Part shown: positions 1 through 11,917 of the stretch, in pieces
How the letters are laid out: each line of letters opens with the position of its first letter
Numbering within the stretch: the first letter of the stretch is position 1
Assembly (NCBI RefSeq): GCF_030272615.1
Contig: NC_081405.1
Location: 152,002,113-152,066,112, forward strand
Origin: Cryptomeria japonica
Lineage: Eukaryota; Streptophyta; Pinopsida; Cupressales; Cupressaceae
DNA: 64,000 nucleotides
Reading direction: 5' to 3'
Position numbers and translations under genes: made by a program
The notes under the pieces: generated by a model
What the model was told of the DNA's origin: nothing
The model's database searches: none
Seen by the model: only the letters and a program-made list of their open reading frames with translations

Positions 1-1961
1 GAAGAGAACTTACTTGATCTTGTGCACACCGATCTGTGTGGTCCAATGAAAACTAGAAGCATTCAGGGAGATCGGTATTTCATAATTCTTACCAATGAAT
101 TCTCAAGAATGATGTGGGTCACATTCTTGAAAGACAAGTCTGAGGCGTTTGGAAAGTTCAAATCCTTTAGAGCATTGGTGGAGAAGGAGAGTGGTAGAAG
201 AATAAAATGCCTAAGAACCGATCAGGGAGGTGAATTCACTTCTGATGAATTCAACAAGTACTGTGAAGACAACAACATCAAGAGGTAGTTGTCTTCCCAA
301 AGGACACCACAACAGAATGGCATAGCAGAAAGGAATAACAGGACTATAGTTGAAGTGACCAAAACTATGTTGATCCAAGGAAAGGTTGCTCACACTTTTT
401 GGAGAGAAGTGGTAAGCACTATAGTCTATACTATGAACAGGAGAACTCCTAATGTGAGTTATTTTAAAGTGTTTGGCAGTAAATGCTATATCAGGAGAGG
501 TGAGCATCTAAGCAAATTTGATGCTAAATGTGATGAAGGAATATTGCTGGGATATTCCACTAAAAGTAAAGCTCTCAAATGCTACAACAACAGGACTCAG
601 AAAATTGTTGAGAGTATCAATGTCAAGGTTGACGAATCCCCTAAGGAGCCTGAGGAAACCTGCAGCAAGCAAGCGAAAGATGAACTGAGTGTAGCCTTCT
701 GGGAACTGGTTAAGAAGGAAACAAGTTGCAAACACTAGAAAGACCTCAGTGTTCCTATACCGGTAGAAGCCGCAGTAGGTGAAGAAGAAGATGAAGTGGA
801 AGAAGAAGAGGAAAAGAAAGCAGAACCAACTAGGGTCATTCTTATGTATGTGAAACTACATCATGATCCGAAGCAGATCATAGGAGACAAAGATGCAAGG
901 ATACTCACAAGGAGAAAGGTGAAAGAAAACTCTTGCATGATTTCAGAATTTGAGCCTAAGACCACTAGAGAGGCACTTATCGATGAAGATTAGATAAAGG
1001 CAATGGAAGAGGAGCTGGACCTGATAGAAAATAATGCAACATGGTCCTTGGTACCCAGACTGGAACATAAGAATGTAATTGGTACCAAATAGGTATTCAG
1101 AAATAAGCTGAATGAAAAAGGCATAGTGGTAAGGAACAAGGCAAGACTTGTATGCAAGGGATATGCTTAGGAAGAGGGAGAAGACTATGGAGAAACCTTT
1201 GCCCTAGTGGCTAGACTGGAAGGTGTCTGAATGCTACTTGCATTTGCAACATTCAAGGGATTTAAGGTATACCAGATGGATGTGAAGTCTGCATTCTTGA
1301 ATGGAATCCTACAAGAAGAAGTGTATATTGAGCAACCAGATGGGTTTGCTTTGTCAGAAGATAGTAACATGGCGTGCAGATTACACAAGACCTTGTATGG
1401 ATTGAAATAAGCACCAAGGGCATGGTATGAATGGTTACACTCTCATCTTGTAAAGATAGGATTTCAAAGAACAAGTGAGGACAACAACATCTACCTAAAA
1501 TCTGAAGGTGATCAGATTCTGATTTGTGAAGTATTTGTAGACGATATAATCTTTGGAGTAGATGATGAAATGAGCCATGCATTCACAGATGAAATGAAGA
1601 AAGAGTTTGAGATGTCTCTGATTGGAAAGATAAAGTTCTTCATTGGTCTATAGATTCAGCAGATGAAGGAGGGTATCTTTATTACCTAGTCCAAGTATAT
1701 CAAAGAGGTATTGAAGACCTTTGGCATGGAGGAGAGCAAATTGGTTGGAACACCAATGGTGACCGACTACAAACTGACAAAGGAGGATGATACAACATTG
1801 GTGGATGAGAAGGAGTACCGGTTAATGATTGGTAAGCTACACTATGTGGTCCACAGCAGACCAGATATTGCTCATGCAGTGGGCATAGTAGCTCATTTTC
1901 AGAAGAGTCCAAGAGAATCCCACTTGGTAGCGGTAAAGAGGATTCTTAGATACCTAAAAGG
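1..1961 (+). pseudogene. Copia-1 polyprotein, integrase to reverse transcriptase part (decayed)
   Basis: This is the middle of a Ty1/copia pol gene; gag and protease lie off the left edge. The integrase core shows its catalytic acids in HTDLCGP (25-45), RTDQGGEF (217-240) and NGIAERN (316-336). The GAG-less linker is acidic (about 780-830). Reverse transcriptase shows QMDVKSAFLNG (about 1275-1307) and FVDDIIFG (about 1534-1557), where the family usually has YVDD. The segment stays in one frame throughout, with in-frame stops near 286, 736, 991, 1090, 1168, 1228, 1408, 1651 and 1687. A short in-frame loss follows MNRRTPNVSYF near 450. The gene resumes at 3191 after a solo LTR insertion. The element is dead; the family call is firm. 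Confidence 0.95.
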
Positions 1962-3190
1962 TGTTAAGTCCTACTTGGAAGGCTAATGTACTGAGAGGGG
2001 AGGGGTGAATTAGTACTAAAAAACTTTTCTTGAACAACAATTTTGCTGATAAACACAACCTATGTATTGTTGATCTCAAAGATATAAAACACTGAAACAT
2101 AATCATAAAGATAACATGCATCAAAATATCACTCCATAACACAATTATTTTTGGTCACACAAAAACTCTTGCTTATAGAGAAAAACTGCGGTGGGGATGG
2201 CACCCACAACTTCACTACTGCAGTAATCAAGATTGCTCGGTTAGAGCTACATGTTTAGCCATTTCTGATAGCTTACCCTGTTAGGAGTATAAAGATATTT
2301 AGATCTACCTTGCTAAAGGATTTTACAAACACTTCTACAAAATGTTGTACTTGGTTAAAGGCTTTACAATTTATAGACTTTATTAGAGTCTTTTACCCTG
2401 TTAAAGGTTTCTATTACAACTTAATATTTCAATCAAAATCTTTACAAAAATATCTGCAACTTCACATTTGAAATGTTATAGCAGACTCTATGTGCTCAAT
2501 ATGAAATTACCTTGCTCATAACATTCCTCGGTAATTGATAAATCAACTCAGTAACCACTTCTGTATTCTCTGTTCCTTAAACTGTTCTCTGAAACCTTCT
2601 CGGTAACCTATGATTATCTCTGTCAATCTTATTCCTTCATGCTTGACTTAATCATTCCTTTGTCTCTCTGCTCTTGATTGACCTTACATGTCACCTTATA
2701 TTCATGTACTCAAATCATTCTATTTATATGGATCTCTGAGATGATGATCTGTTCATCCTTCGATCATACAAACATGTTTTATTGAATGAATAAACATAAA
2801 TGATTTCATTGGATATTCTTCCTCAAAATCATACAAAATCTTTAAATGCAATTTCCAATGTAGTAATAGTTTCATCTTCTTGAATTATGTAACACATTTC
2901 ACATGAGTGTCCAGGTTCATTGAATCTGGTAACACATTTTCACTCAGTTCAAATTAACTCGGTATACCTTCTTTGCTACTCGGTAAACATATAAACTTTA
3001 CTCAGTAGACATTCTGCATATATCTCGGTTCACAGCGCGGTGTGTATCAACTCGGTGACTTGTCTTTCTTCTGTAACCGACACCGGTGACCTTGGTATTT
3101 ATCGACTGGACTATTTGATAGTATTAACCGACTAGAGTATATAGAATGACTTTGGGCATAAAACTAATGACAACTTAGTAAATAGCAACA
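1962..3190 (-). mobile_element. Solo LTR 1 inserted in Copia-1 pol, related to Copia-1's own LTR
   Basis: The insertion begins TGTTAAG and ends GCAACA and is flanked by the perfect 5-bp duplication AAAGG (1957-1961 and 3191-3195). Removing it and one duplication rejoins the reverse transcriptase and RNase H reading frame (YLKG then TIDYGLWYP). On the minus strand it has a CCCCTCCCCTCTCAGTAC block near its 3' end, matching the CCCCCCCTCTCAGTACCG block near the end of the Copia-1 3' LTR. The AACAGGG-type repeats in its middle also match. It is therefore a related LTR in the opposite orientation. No internal genes are present. The short ORFs across it have no recognisable product. Confidence 0.88.
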
Positions 3191-3719
3191 AAAGGGACAA
3201 TTGATTATGGATTGTGGTATCCATACAATGGTGACTTTGGTCTCAGTGTTTACTGATGCAAATTGGGAAGGTAATGTGGACGACCGAAAGAGCACAACCG
3301 GTGGAGCGTTCTTCCTTGGTGGAAGACTAGTCTCATGGATGAGAAAGAAGAAGAGTTGTGTTTCCCAGTCTATAGTTGAAGCAGAGTATGTGGCAGCATT
3401 TATGAACTGCACTCAGGCAATCTAGATGAAGCATGTATTGAATGGCTTCAAAGTGCCTATATCTGAACCGATGAGTATTTTCTGTGATAATACTAGTGCA
3501 ATCAATATTTCCAAAAATCCGGTATTGCATGCTAGGACAAAGCACATTGAGCTCAAGTATCATTTCTTGAGAGAAAAGGTTCAGAATAAAGAGGTTGTAT
3601 TAGAACATGTTTCTAGTAAGGAGCAGCTAGCAGACATATTCACTAAGCCCTTACCGAAGACTACATTTACCTATTTGAGAGGTGAATTAGGGGTTTTGCC
3701 CCTTCATGATGTAAATTAA
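3191..3719 (+). pseudogene. Copia-1 polyprotein, RNase H end (decayed)
   Basis: This continues the Copia-1 pol gene after the solo LTR. It reads TIDYGLWYPYNGDFGLSVFTDANWEG, then DDRKSTTGGAFFLGG, EAEYVAA, the DNTSAINISKNP block and KHIELKYHF, ending in ADIFTKPLP and a stop at 3717-3719. These are the standard RNase H blocks of Ty1/copia, with the catalytic TDA(N/D)W, EAE and D of CDN all visible. One in-frame stop (TAG near 3424) replaces the usual Trp of the WMK block. The C-terminal length is normal for the family. Confidence 0.95.
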
Positions 3720-4043
3720 AAATGTGTGCTCCACATCAGTCAGGTCCTACAGTGACAAATATTACAGGATTGATGTGTTGAAGGATGCTACTCCACAGGG
3801 GGAGCAACATAGTGGATCTTGGAAGCTTGTGCCTCCACTTTAGCATTGCTTTCAAAGGGGGAGAAGATATCTGATTATGTATGGGGGAGAAGATATCTGA
3901 TGATGAAGATATATGGCAAAATGCACATTGACCAGTCCAGACGGTGGTGGTTGTGATCTTTGAACTAGTATATGTTATTGAGCATGCTGCATATATTGAG
4001 CAATGATACACTGAGTATTGCCATCAATGCCAAAGGGGGAGAT
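3720..4043 (+). other. Copia-1 3' untranslated region with polypurine tract
   Basis: This lies between the pol stop and the 3' LTR. It contains a local duplication of a GGGGGAGAAGATATCTGAT unit (about 3858 and 3883). It ends in the purine run AAAGGGGGAGAT (4032-4043), the expected polypurine tract primer for plus-strand DNA synthesis, immediately before the LTR's TGTTGGC. Confidence 0.85.
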
Positions 4044-5431
4044 TGTTGGCATATGATGAAGCGGTGACAATGTATGTTGTCATTGATGTCAATATATGCT
4101 CAAGCAGGTGAACCAGTATGCACCAATATGAAGATTGGAAGCGGTTATGGTCAACTAGGAAGGAGTGGACCGGTGTCGGGGTTCACTAAGTGTGACCACC
4201 GGTTGGTAGTCTATGTTCAGCTCTAGGGTTTCCGGTTTGGCTTATGCGGTGCAACTGATGGTGTTTTGTGAACAATAAGGATAAGGATCAAGATACCATG
4301 TCAGTTATGTGCATATGAAGGATTTCCTTGAGGATCTTGCGTGTGAAGATCGAATGCATTGAATGCCTACCTTGAGAATGTGCGATGTTCTGAGCGGTGT
4401 GTGAAGTGTGCGTGATGGGTTACTGATTTCCAGATGTGGTGAAGATTGGACGATGCAGAATGACTTGAGATCTGTTTTAGATCATTTCACTCTATGCAAA
4501 TGTTTGGACGGTCAATATTGGACCGCTTGTAATTGTAAACCTAAAATGTTTAGGGTTTAGGGTTTATGCTACCGACCTAATTGTTGTCTATAAGGTCGAT
4601 GATGTTTGTTATTGTTTGTGTTGGCAAATGTTGTGTTTGTGTCCGCATGTTGAGATACTTGCCAAACCATAATGTGGAAACTGTAGAGTGTGATTGCAGA
4701 GGAGAGGAGCTGAAAAGGATTTGCCTTAGCAAGTAGTGTTGTTATCATATCAGAGCTTTACCTGTTAAATTTTAACCATTTCAACAGAAGGAAAATCCCT
4801 TGACCAGGTAGCTTTAACAGGCTTGTTGCAAATCCTCTAACCAGGTGACTCAAGTTCATTTAGTTCTTTAAATCCTCTAGCGAGTTAACCTTTAACAGGG
4901 TTTATAGCCATCCCTTAACCAGGTGATCCCTAACAGGATCGATTCTTAACAAAACCTTATTGTAAAGTCTTTAACCGGAGTAGGCTCCTAATAGAGCAAA
5001 CTTCAAAAGAGTTCAAAACAAGCTTGTGGGTATTCATCCCCACCATGGTTTTTCCCATTTGGGTTTCCACGTGAAAAATCTGTGTGTTATGGGTTGTGAG
5101 TTTTCATGTGATGATTGAGTAGTTTTTTATTAAAGTTGAATATGCATGCAATGCTAAATGATTGTGGTATTATTGATGCAACTCATGCATGAATAAACTA
5201 GTAAAGTAGCTATCAAGATCTGAGATTTGTTAAAGTACTTTTGGTTAACCGGTTTAGATGTCTGAAGCATTTCTGTTTAACTGGTATTGCTATGGTTAAG
5301 TATAGTGGTATAGACAGTCGGTTATCTGTGTTAAGAGAGTGTCAAAATATTGAAGCAAGTTTTTGTCTGTACTGATTCATCCCCCCCTCTCAGTACCGAT
5401 TAGGATATTAGTTGTTGATCATTATTCATCA
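4044..5431 (+). mobile_element. Copia-1 3' LTR
   Basis: The LTR begins TGTTGGCATATG directly after the polypurine tract. It ends at about 5431 (ATTCATCA), where minus-strand Copia-2 coding sequence starts. The middle holds repeated CCTTAACCAGGTG / TTTAACAGG motifs (4750-4990) and a conserved ATCCCCACCATGGTTTTTCC block near 5035. Near the end is a C-run (CCCCCCCTCTCAGTACC). The right edge rests on the end of Copia-2 homology and a CA dinucleotide. The other LTR lies outside the window, so the target duplication cannot be checked. Confidence 0.78.
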
Positions 5432-5729
5432 GTATAAATATAAAGTTACCACCTTTAAACCTTTTTCTACTACCAATGCACCTTTAGTAACCTTCCAAAT
5501 TTTATCTATAAATGTAACTACACAACCTTCATTTCCAAGTTGCCCTGTTGAAATCAAAATTTGACTCAATTTTGGAACATGCCTTACCTCTTGTAGCAGC
5601 CATTGATTTCCATTTTGTAATTTTAACTTTATTCTTTCGTTTCCAATAATTTGATGAGGTTCATTATTACCTAGATATACTTGTCCAAAATCTCCTTGGA
5701 CATAATCTATAAAATAATTTCTATGGGGT
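5432..5729 (-). pseudogene. Copia-2 protease tail and GAG-pre-integrase fragment
   Basis: The minus strand reads HRNYFIDYVQGDFGQVYLG, then QNGNQWLLQEVRHVPKLSQ and STGQLGNEGCVVTF, ending TLYLY. This is the region between protease and integrase of a Ty1/copia polyprotein. It joins in frame to the protease half at 9778-9898 once the 5730-9777 insertion is removed. It is cut at its C-terminal side by Copia-1. The rest of Copia-2 pol should therefore lie left of the window, beyond Copia-1. Confidence 0.92.
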
Positions 5730-6599
5730 TGTTGTCCCATATTTGACATACCCAAAATTTGAATTTCAAATTGGTCCCAATGTTGAATGAAGGCCCAAAT
5801 AGGTGTTTATGTGTAAGCAGTGAGCATGTGATCCAAGGTCATTGCCAGTCAGAATATGAAAAATGGATGAGTTTTGAAAATTACCAATAATTGAGGGAAA
5901 TCATTTTATAGACAGGTTCTAAGCATCATTTTGTGTCATGTGGCTAATTTTCACCTGAACCCAGTTTATAGTTTATCATATATTAAACTTTCAAATTTTG
6001 ATGTCCCTTTCCCAAAAATGATTAAAATCTCTCATCATAGGTACCGTGATGAGGAATAAATAATGATGTTTGCTCATTTTCCTACAATCAACGCATGTTT
6101 CAAATTTCAAAACCTAACTCCTTACCGTTTGGAAGATATGGTCGTCTTTCCTAAATTTGGGCATTAAATTTAAAATATTTAAATTATTTTTCAAAAGATA
6201 ATTTAATATTTGTGGTAATTTGAGGGAATTTTTTTTTCTAAAAACGTCATTTTCATTTCTCCTTTATTCTCCTTCATGGTCTATGGTTTCTGAGGTCGAG
6301 ATCATAGTCTTTGAAAGAAGTGGTTAAAGATGCTCCATTTTCGAGCATTTTTAATCCATATTCTTAACCTCAAAAGGAAAAAAAAGAAAAAAAAGGTTAC
6401 GAATGCTCCAAAATGGACTCTAACCTTATTTCCTAACCTTGTGTGGACCCACTTTGTATAAAAGGTTAGAAATGCTCCATTTTGGAGCATTCTTAACCTT
6501 CTTCATAAGAGTTAAAAATTAAATGTAGTCTCATGGCTTTTTGTAAGCGAAGACAATATGATCAATAATGCAAATCGACAATGCAATTTTTCTACCTAC

Positions 6600-8900
6600 C
6601 ATCCATGCAAAGTCGAGAGCTTATGAACAGGTTATGGACATTCATCAAAGCTTAAAAAGATAGAGGGATCTCATCAGATATTGGAGCTGCAATTGCTCTG
6701 GAAGAGGTGACTACTAAACCTGAGAATATCGCCTATCGTGAAATTAGCTTACAGGATGTATACGCTGCAATTGGCGGATGTAAAGCCAAACTCTGCGTTG
6801 TTAATACTTTTTAAGGTTGATATGCATGTAATGTATCACAGACATGGGTGGTAGAATAAGGAGCATCAACATTGCACATGGTACTTGACAAAATGCTTAG
6901 GTTTATCATGGAGGTATAGACAGTGCATTCAACTTGTTTGACATAATGTTTCAAAGAGATGTCATCTCATGTAATGCAACGATTTTAGGATAAGCACACG
7001 GTTTTTTGTTGGAAAATATTTCAAAGATTTTTAGCAAATGCAAATGGTGGGTATAAAGTAAAATTCCACAAACTTTGCTAGCATCCTTCCTGCCGTACAA
7101 AATGGAAGCTTTCAATCAACAAATGGACATTCATCAAAGCATAAGAGGATAGAGGAATTTAGTCAGATGTTGAATTTGCAACTTCTCTGGTAGACATGAT
7201 TGCAAATCGAGGGGGCTTGGGGCACTTAGTCGTTACCAATCTCTTATAGATTTGTTTCATCGACCGAACAGGCAAGCCTGTAGGTGATGCCTTGTGAAAC
7301 ATTAACCTCAACCTTCCTCTCACACCACTCTAGAACCTTAGAGACGACAAGTGAACCGTTTGACAAATGCCTCAAAGAAATGTCATCTTGCGGCATGCCA
7401 TGATTGAAGAAATGAAAGCAAATTGTGAACAATTTGCAGCTGCAAAATTGTGGAAGCATCGACATTGCATATTATTTGTTTGAACAAAATGCTTCGTAGA
7501 TGTTTGAATCCAGAATGATGCAAATCATGGGGCCGTTGTTAGCTTGCCATAGAATTGATAGGGGGGCCGCTTGATTAGCGGTTGCTGGCTGGCAATTGTT
7601 CATCGAGATTAGTATGTAACATCTGTGCTCAGACCTAAGATACTTCACACCTTCTTCTTTGCAGCACGATGGTTCACACTTCCTGAAACTATCCCCTGCA
7701 TGCATGCAAAATTGGGTTGGGAGGATGGATGTTGGTTCTTGATGAATTCCGTGTATATGAACTGTTTGACAAAACACCTCAAATCATTGTCATCTCATGA
7801 CATGTGATAATTGCAAGTTGTTTGTTAAATGCTTCAAATAGATATCATCACACCGAAGGATAGATTCATTAAAAAATCTTTAGAAATATACAAAGAAATG
7901 CCATTCGCCGGTGTAAGGATAGATTCATCAACATCCTCATTGCACATTTGAAAGCAAGAAATGGAGGCATAGACAACATGCAGACCATGTCATAGATGCT
8001 TTTAGATAATACCATCTCACATCCTACAATGAAATAAAGGTATGCACTTAATAGATCTTCCCATAGGTGTAATGAAATGATTGTAGAATGATTTTGCGAG
8101 GAAAATCTAAAAAGATAGAATTAATGAGGCATTCTCGAAGCCAACATCATGGTTATATGGTAGGTTATTACTTATAAGGAGGCATCGACACAAATGAAAG
8201 ATGTTGGAAAATAGAGGCTGATATCAAACGAGTGAAACCAACCATGACAAAAATAGAGAAAGAAACACATGAGAATGATAATAGGTTATAGTTCGAGATG
8301 TTGAAAGGGATGAAGGGACCTTATTAAGCTTGGTGGACTTAAATTTTCTATTCAAAGCATGAGTGTGGAAAAATTTGTGATAGCCAAACAATATCTTTAC
8401 AACAGAATCATGTCATGATGCAATTTCCAATGTGATAGCTTTCAATCCTATAGTGTATGGTACTTTCAAAGAAGGAAGACAAATAATTCAAGGTTATCGG
8501 CCTAAATGTTTCAATATGTGTAGACGTGCTCTCTTGGTGCATGCTGATTTCACATGAATATCAATTGAAATATTGAAAAAGCTTCAAAAACCTTCATGGA
8601 AGCAAAATTGGTAAGCATAAAGCTCATTCTACAACCTATGTCAACATCCTTGGAGCTTGTGCTAAAGTGAAGTATTGTTATCCATCAAAACATGAAAGGA
8701 TGACTACAAAATTCGATGAAAGGAGGTCCAAAAGATTTCATTCAAATGTGTAGATAATGAGTGTAAAGCTATGATTGTCTAACATTTTCTAGCATGTAGC
8801 TACACTCCGCAGTGTAAGCAAAGAGTTGATGATGAAATAGTTACAAAGATAAAGATGCAGATTAAGACATGGAGGCCACCTCGACAAAATCGACAATGAG
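6600..8900 (+). pseudogene. Decayed pentatricopeptide-repeat (PLS-type PPR) gene
   Basis: No long ORF survives, but PPR signatures recur. MDIHQS appears at about 6637 and 7120. A TFASILPA(C)-like block appears near 7065. LFDKMPQR-V-IS-like blocks appear near 7360, 7755 and 7825. CGSID-like segments sit near 7452. An STTYVNILGACAKV-like block is at about 8625. These are the linkers between P, L and S motifs of plant organelle RNA-editing PPR proteins. Many frameshifts and stops are present, and the blocks repeat at irregular spacing with internal losses. The intact family acts in mitochondria or plastids; this copy cannot. It lies wholly inside the 5730-9777 unit, so it was probably carried or captured by that element. 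Confidence 0.72.
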
Positions 8901-9096
8901 TTATTTCTTCCATGTACTGGTTTTGAAATTCTTTTTGTAAAAAGTGACTTATGCCACTTATTGTAACCAAAGGTTGGAAAGTTGACTCCTTTTGCGCATA
9001 AAAGTGTAAGTTATTAACTCATTGAAATTTACGCAAAAAAGAGTTAGTTATTAACCCAAGATTGAAGTTGGTTATAAGGTAGTTATCCTGCAAGCC

Positions 9097-9104
9097 TATA
9101 AATA
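9097..9104 (+). promoter_or_regulatory. TATA box of LTR-like promoter
   Basis: TATAAATA sits in CAAGCCTATAAATACAAGG, followed about 25 bp downstream by a leader with a purine run (GGGAGGGGGAAAC). The layout is typical of a plant LTR U3/R boundary. No transcription start is shown by the sequence itself. Confidence 0.5.
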
Positions 9105-9777
9105 CAAGGCTTTTGCATTGTAACAGGGGATAGACTTTTACGGGAGGGGGAAACTCTGCAGAATTTTGTGGAGGAACTAAATGAGAACTTTTGATGTTCA
9201 TACCTTTGTACTAAGGGGTTTTTGAACTTGTATATTTTCAAAAAGAATAATGAAGAATGCATTGATTTTGTGTGTCTTGAATGTATTCATGAGTTATCGT
9301 TACTAATTTATCGTATGTTGAATTAGTAATCCCTTTATGTATTAGTGAAATCTATTGATGAAACACATCATTTCATGGTATCTTGACTTGCATGTGTTAG
9401 TACAACCTATCTCTTTGTGTGTCGAGGTTTATTGTACTTCTTTCATCATCATTGCATGACTAACCTATTTGGTGATAACCCCTTTTGTAATTGTTATCAT
9501 TTATGGAATCCTGCTTGGTATTCATATGTCTTCTAGTAGGGTTTTTGTTATTAATCTTGTTTAAGTTTTATGTTTTCTCCTTTATGCACTTTCAGGTTAA
9601 AAGTACACAAAAATCCTAAATAACCTTATCATACGAGGGAGCTGCCCCTCTCAAACGTAGAGGAAGATTGTAGTTTTACTACAGTCTCTCCAACTGTTGG
9701 AACGTTTGCCACTGCTCTTCGGGCAAACAAGGTCAGTTTCAAATAAATGACCGTAGTGACAAATATGTTTACCAACA

Positions 9778-10452
9778 AGGGTGTAGCATTAAATAAAGCC
9801 CCTAAATCTATTACCCAAGAATAATCAACACTATCTAGGGAAAGAAGTAAGGCATCATCTTCTGATTTACCAAGAACATTTTTTTTCTTTGTTTCCATCT
9901 TGTTGTTTATCTCATTATTTTATCTTTCTTCAAGTGGTCTATTTTTTCAGTTGTATCACCAATCCTTTCATCCTTTGGATTGATACCTTTGATTCTTCGA
10001 TCTCCCTTATGACTTGCCATTACTTTTTGGGTTTTTCTCTCTCTCATTTAATCTTCCACTATCTTCTAGTACATTCAAAACATTACTCAATATTGAATTC
10101 TCACCTATGCTTTACGTATGCATTTCCTCCTCTGAACCACACCAACAACATCATCAAATTTTATTGTATTTGAATGTGAATTAGAGTTGCAGCCATAACC
10201 AAGTTGTTCCAGCTTTATAGCAAAAAACATAAAACTAAGAGAGCCCTAACCTCTTCATCAAAACTTACTTTTATATAATATAATTAATTCGTAACTATAT
10301 TAAATTCATTTAAATGGTCTGTTGTAAAACCACCTTCAAACATTTTCATATGAAATAACCTTTTCATTAAAAATACCTCATTCGAAGCCAAGAGTTTTTC
10401 ATACAATTTATTTAGTGTTGTCATCAAATCAACCATTGTTGCTACTTTGGAT
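9778..10452 (-). pseudogene. Copia-2 gag C-terminal half and protease start (decayed)
   Basis: Read on the minus strand from 10452, the sequence resumes gag with SKVATMVDLMTTLNKLYEK, LKRLFHMKMFEGG-like and DHLNEFN blocks of the UBN2-type Copia gag, then a degraded stretch. From about 9898 it reads KSEDDALLLSLDSVDYSWVI and the protease active site, where the usual DSGA reads DLGA. No intact CCHC knuckle is visible. A solo LTR separates this half from the gag start, and a 4-kb unit cuts the protease at NATP. Confidence 0.88.
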
Positions 10453-11638
10453 TGTTGGAATTAGTGAACATTGAGAGTGGGGGGGGGGGGTGTGAATCGG
10501 TGTTCTATAATTCACAAATTTATTAAGCTGATTCTTTAACCACCAAATGCAAAGAACATAAACTATAATGCAAAAACACAAAGCAAATAACCACACAACC
10601 ATAACACTGGAATTTTTATGTGGAAACCCAAAAGGGAAAAACCATGGTGGGATTGAGTACCCACAATATTATTATACTATAGCCAGTAGTAAAACAATAT
10701 TACAAAAGTGGAATGCACTTGCATTCAGGCACGCTACCTAGAGCTCACTGCTCAATTACAAAATAGGGTTGCAACCCCGAAGGACTCATTGTCCTATAAT
10801 TGAGAGATATAGAAGAAAATACAATGTCTGAACTAGAATATAGCATCTACAAATGCCAGGAATTAGTTCTGGTTAAGCTAGAATGATCCGCTGCCACTAA
10901 TCTGAAAAACTACTCTGTTCTGCTCTACTGCCAAATACCAGATCACCAAAACTCAATATGCCCACGTGAAACTACACTCACTCGCACCCAAAATGATTTT
11001 TCTCACACCTTCTATATATAAAATCATCATCCAAGTTGATCTTATATATCCACACCACCAAAATAGATCTCCATTAAGTCAGCTTCTCAAAACTGGAAAA
11101 TATGAAACGTATAGTCTCATGTCGGCTCAAACCATCACAAATCCATAGACCAGACCTAAAACATGTGATCACAAGCTTCCCATAAGTCGGCCCAATCACT
11201 TCAAACTCATCAAAATCTACTAGAATCACCTCAAGGAATTCAGACCACACACTACGCCATCAAACATGAAGATAATCTTGTTCTTCCTTCAATACCGGAT
11301 ATCGGACCAAGAAACTTGCACTAGAATCAACACCGGAGGCTACAATTGCATGATAAGTTGCCTCACACATCCAATCAACTATTCCAATCACTGCAAAAAG
11401 AACTTAGTCACTATAAATGAATAATGTTTACCGAATCTATACACTATGTTCCACCGACCAGACTTATGATTCATGAATAACCAAACTTTACTTAAGACTT
11501 CTGGTAATTCCAATATCCATATATTGGATAGGTTTACTAGGCTGAGTTGCCATCAATGACAACCCCTAAGTAATCTCCATGTATCTAACATCATCAATCT
11601 TGATCGGAGCATCACCAGAACAGTGTCTCTTACCAACA
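10453..11638 (-). mobile_element. Solo LTR 2 inserted in Copia-2 gag
   Basis: The insertion begins TGTTGGAA and ends ACCAACA. Its flanks are TGGAT (10448-10452) and TTGAT (11639-11643), 4 of 5 matching. Gag reads through when it is removed (FDIS to SKVATM). On the minus strand it carries the ACTCAATCCCACCATGG block and a C-run with CTCTCAATG near its end, matching the Copia-1 3' LTR. It is thus the same LTR family as Copia-1 and solo LTR 1, also in minus orientation. A run of 12 G lies at 10479-10490. It holds no gene. Confidence 0.85.
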
Positions 11639-11867
11639 TTGATATATCAAACGCTACAGACGGTACTAGGCACAACCAAATGGTTCATAGTGCCTTTTTA
11701 TCCAAAATATCTCATTCTTCATATGCCATTGTGGTGGCTTTCTTCACTTTTCCTTGTAATGGACGCCACAAATCTTTTTGTTACAAGTAATTTTCCACTT
11801 GCAATTTTCATAATTTATAATTTTGACCATTAAACTTTTTGACCTTGAATTTTTCTTCTTCAGACAT
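11639..11867 (-). pseudogene. Copia-2 gag N-terminal part (decayed)
   Basis: The minus strand opens with an ATG at 11865-11867, giving MSEEEKFKVKKFNGQNYKL and then a QVENYL, QKDLWRPLQGK, KKATTM series and CLVPSVAFDIS. These are the first blocks of a Copia gag (DUF4219/UBN2-like). In-frame stops replace Trp or other residues at several sites. The start lies about 50 bp inside the primer binding site, the normal spacing for the family. The gene continues at 10452 after solo LTR 2. Confidence 0.9.
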
Positions 11868-11917
11868 TTCTTCCACTTAAATCTGGAAACCCCTATCAAA
11901 AGATTTAATATACATGA

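Larger units (their letters stand above)
5730..9777. mobile_element. 4-kb TG...CA insertion in Copia-2 protease, carries a PPR pseudogene
   Basis: The unit begins TGTTGTCCC and ends ACCAACA. Its flanks are GGGGT (5725-5729) and AGGGT (9778-9782), a 4-of-5 target duplication. Removing it restores the protease sequence NATP then HRNYF. The termini are those of an LTR. I see no second LTR copy inside, so it may be a very long solo LTR or an LTR-derived unit. The right part looks like an LTR promoter on the plus strand, with TATAAATA at 9097-9104 followed by a G-rich leader. Most of the interior is a decayed PPR gene (separate entry). Orientation is not settled, although the promoter suggests plus. 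Confidence 0.72.

Noticed and set aside
6600-8900. Functional PPR gene
   Set aside because: No open frame; frequent stops, frameshifts and internal losses.
9889-10173. 94-codon plus-strand membrane-like ORF
   Set aside because: Complement of the decayed Copia-2 gag region.
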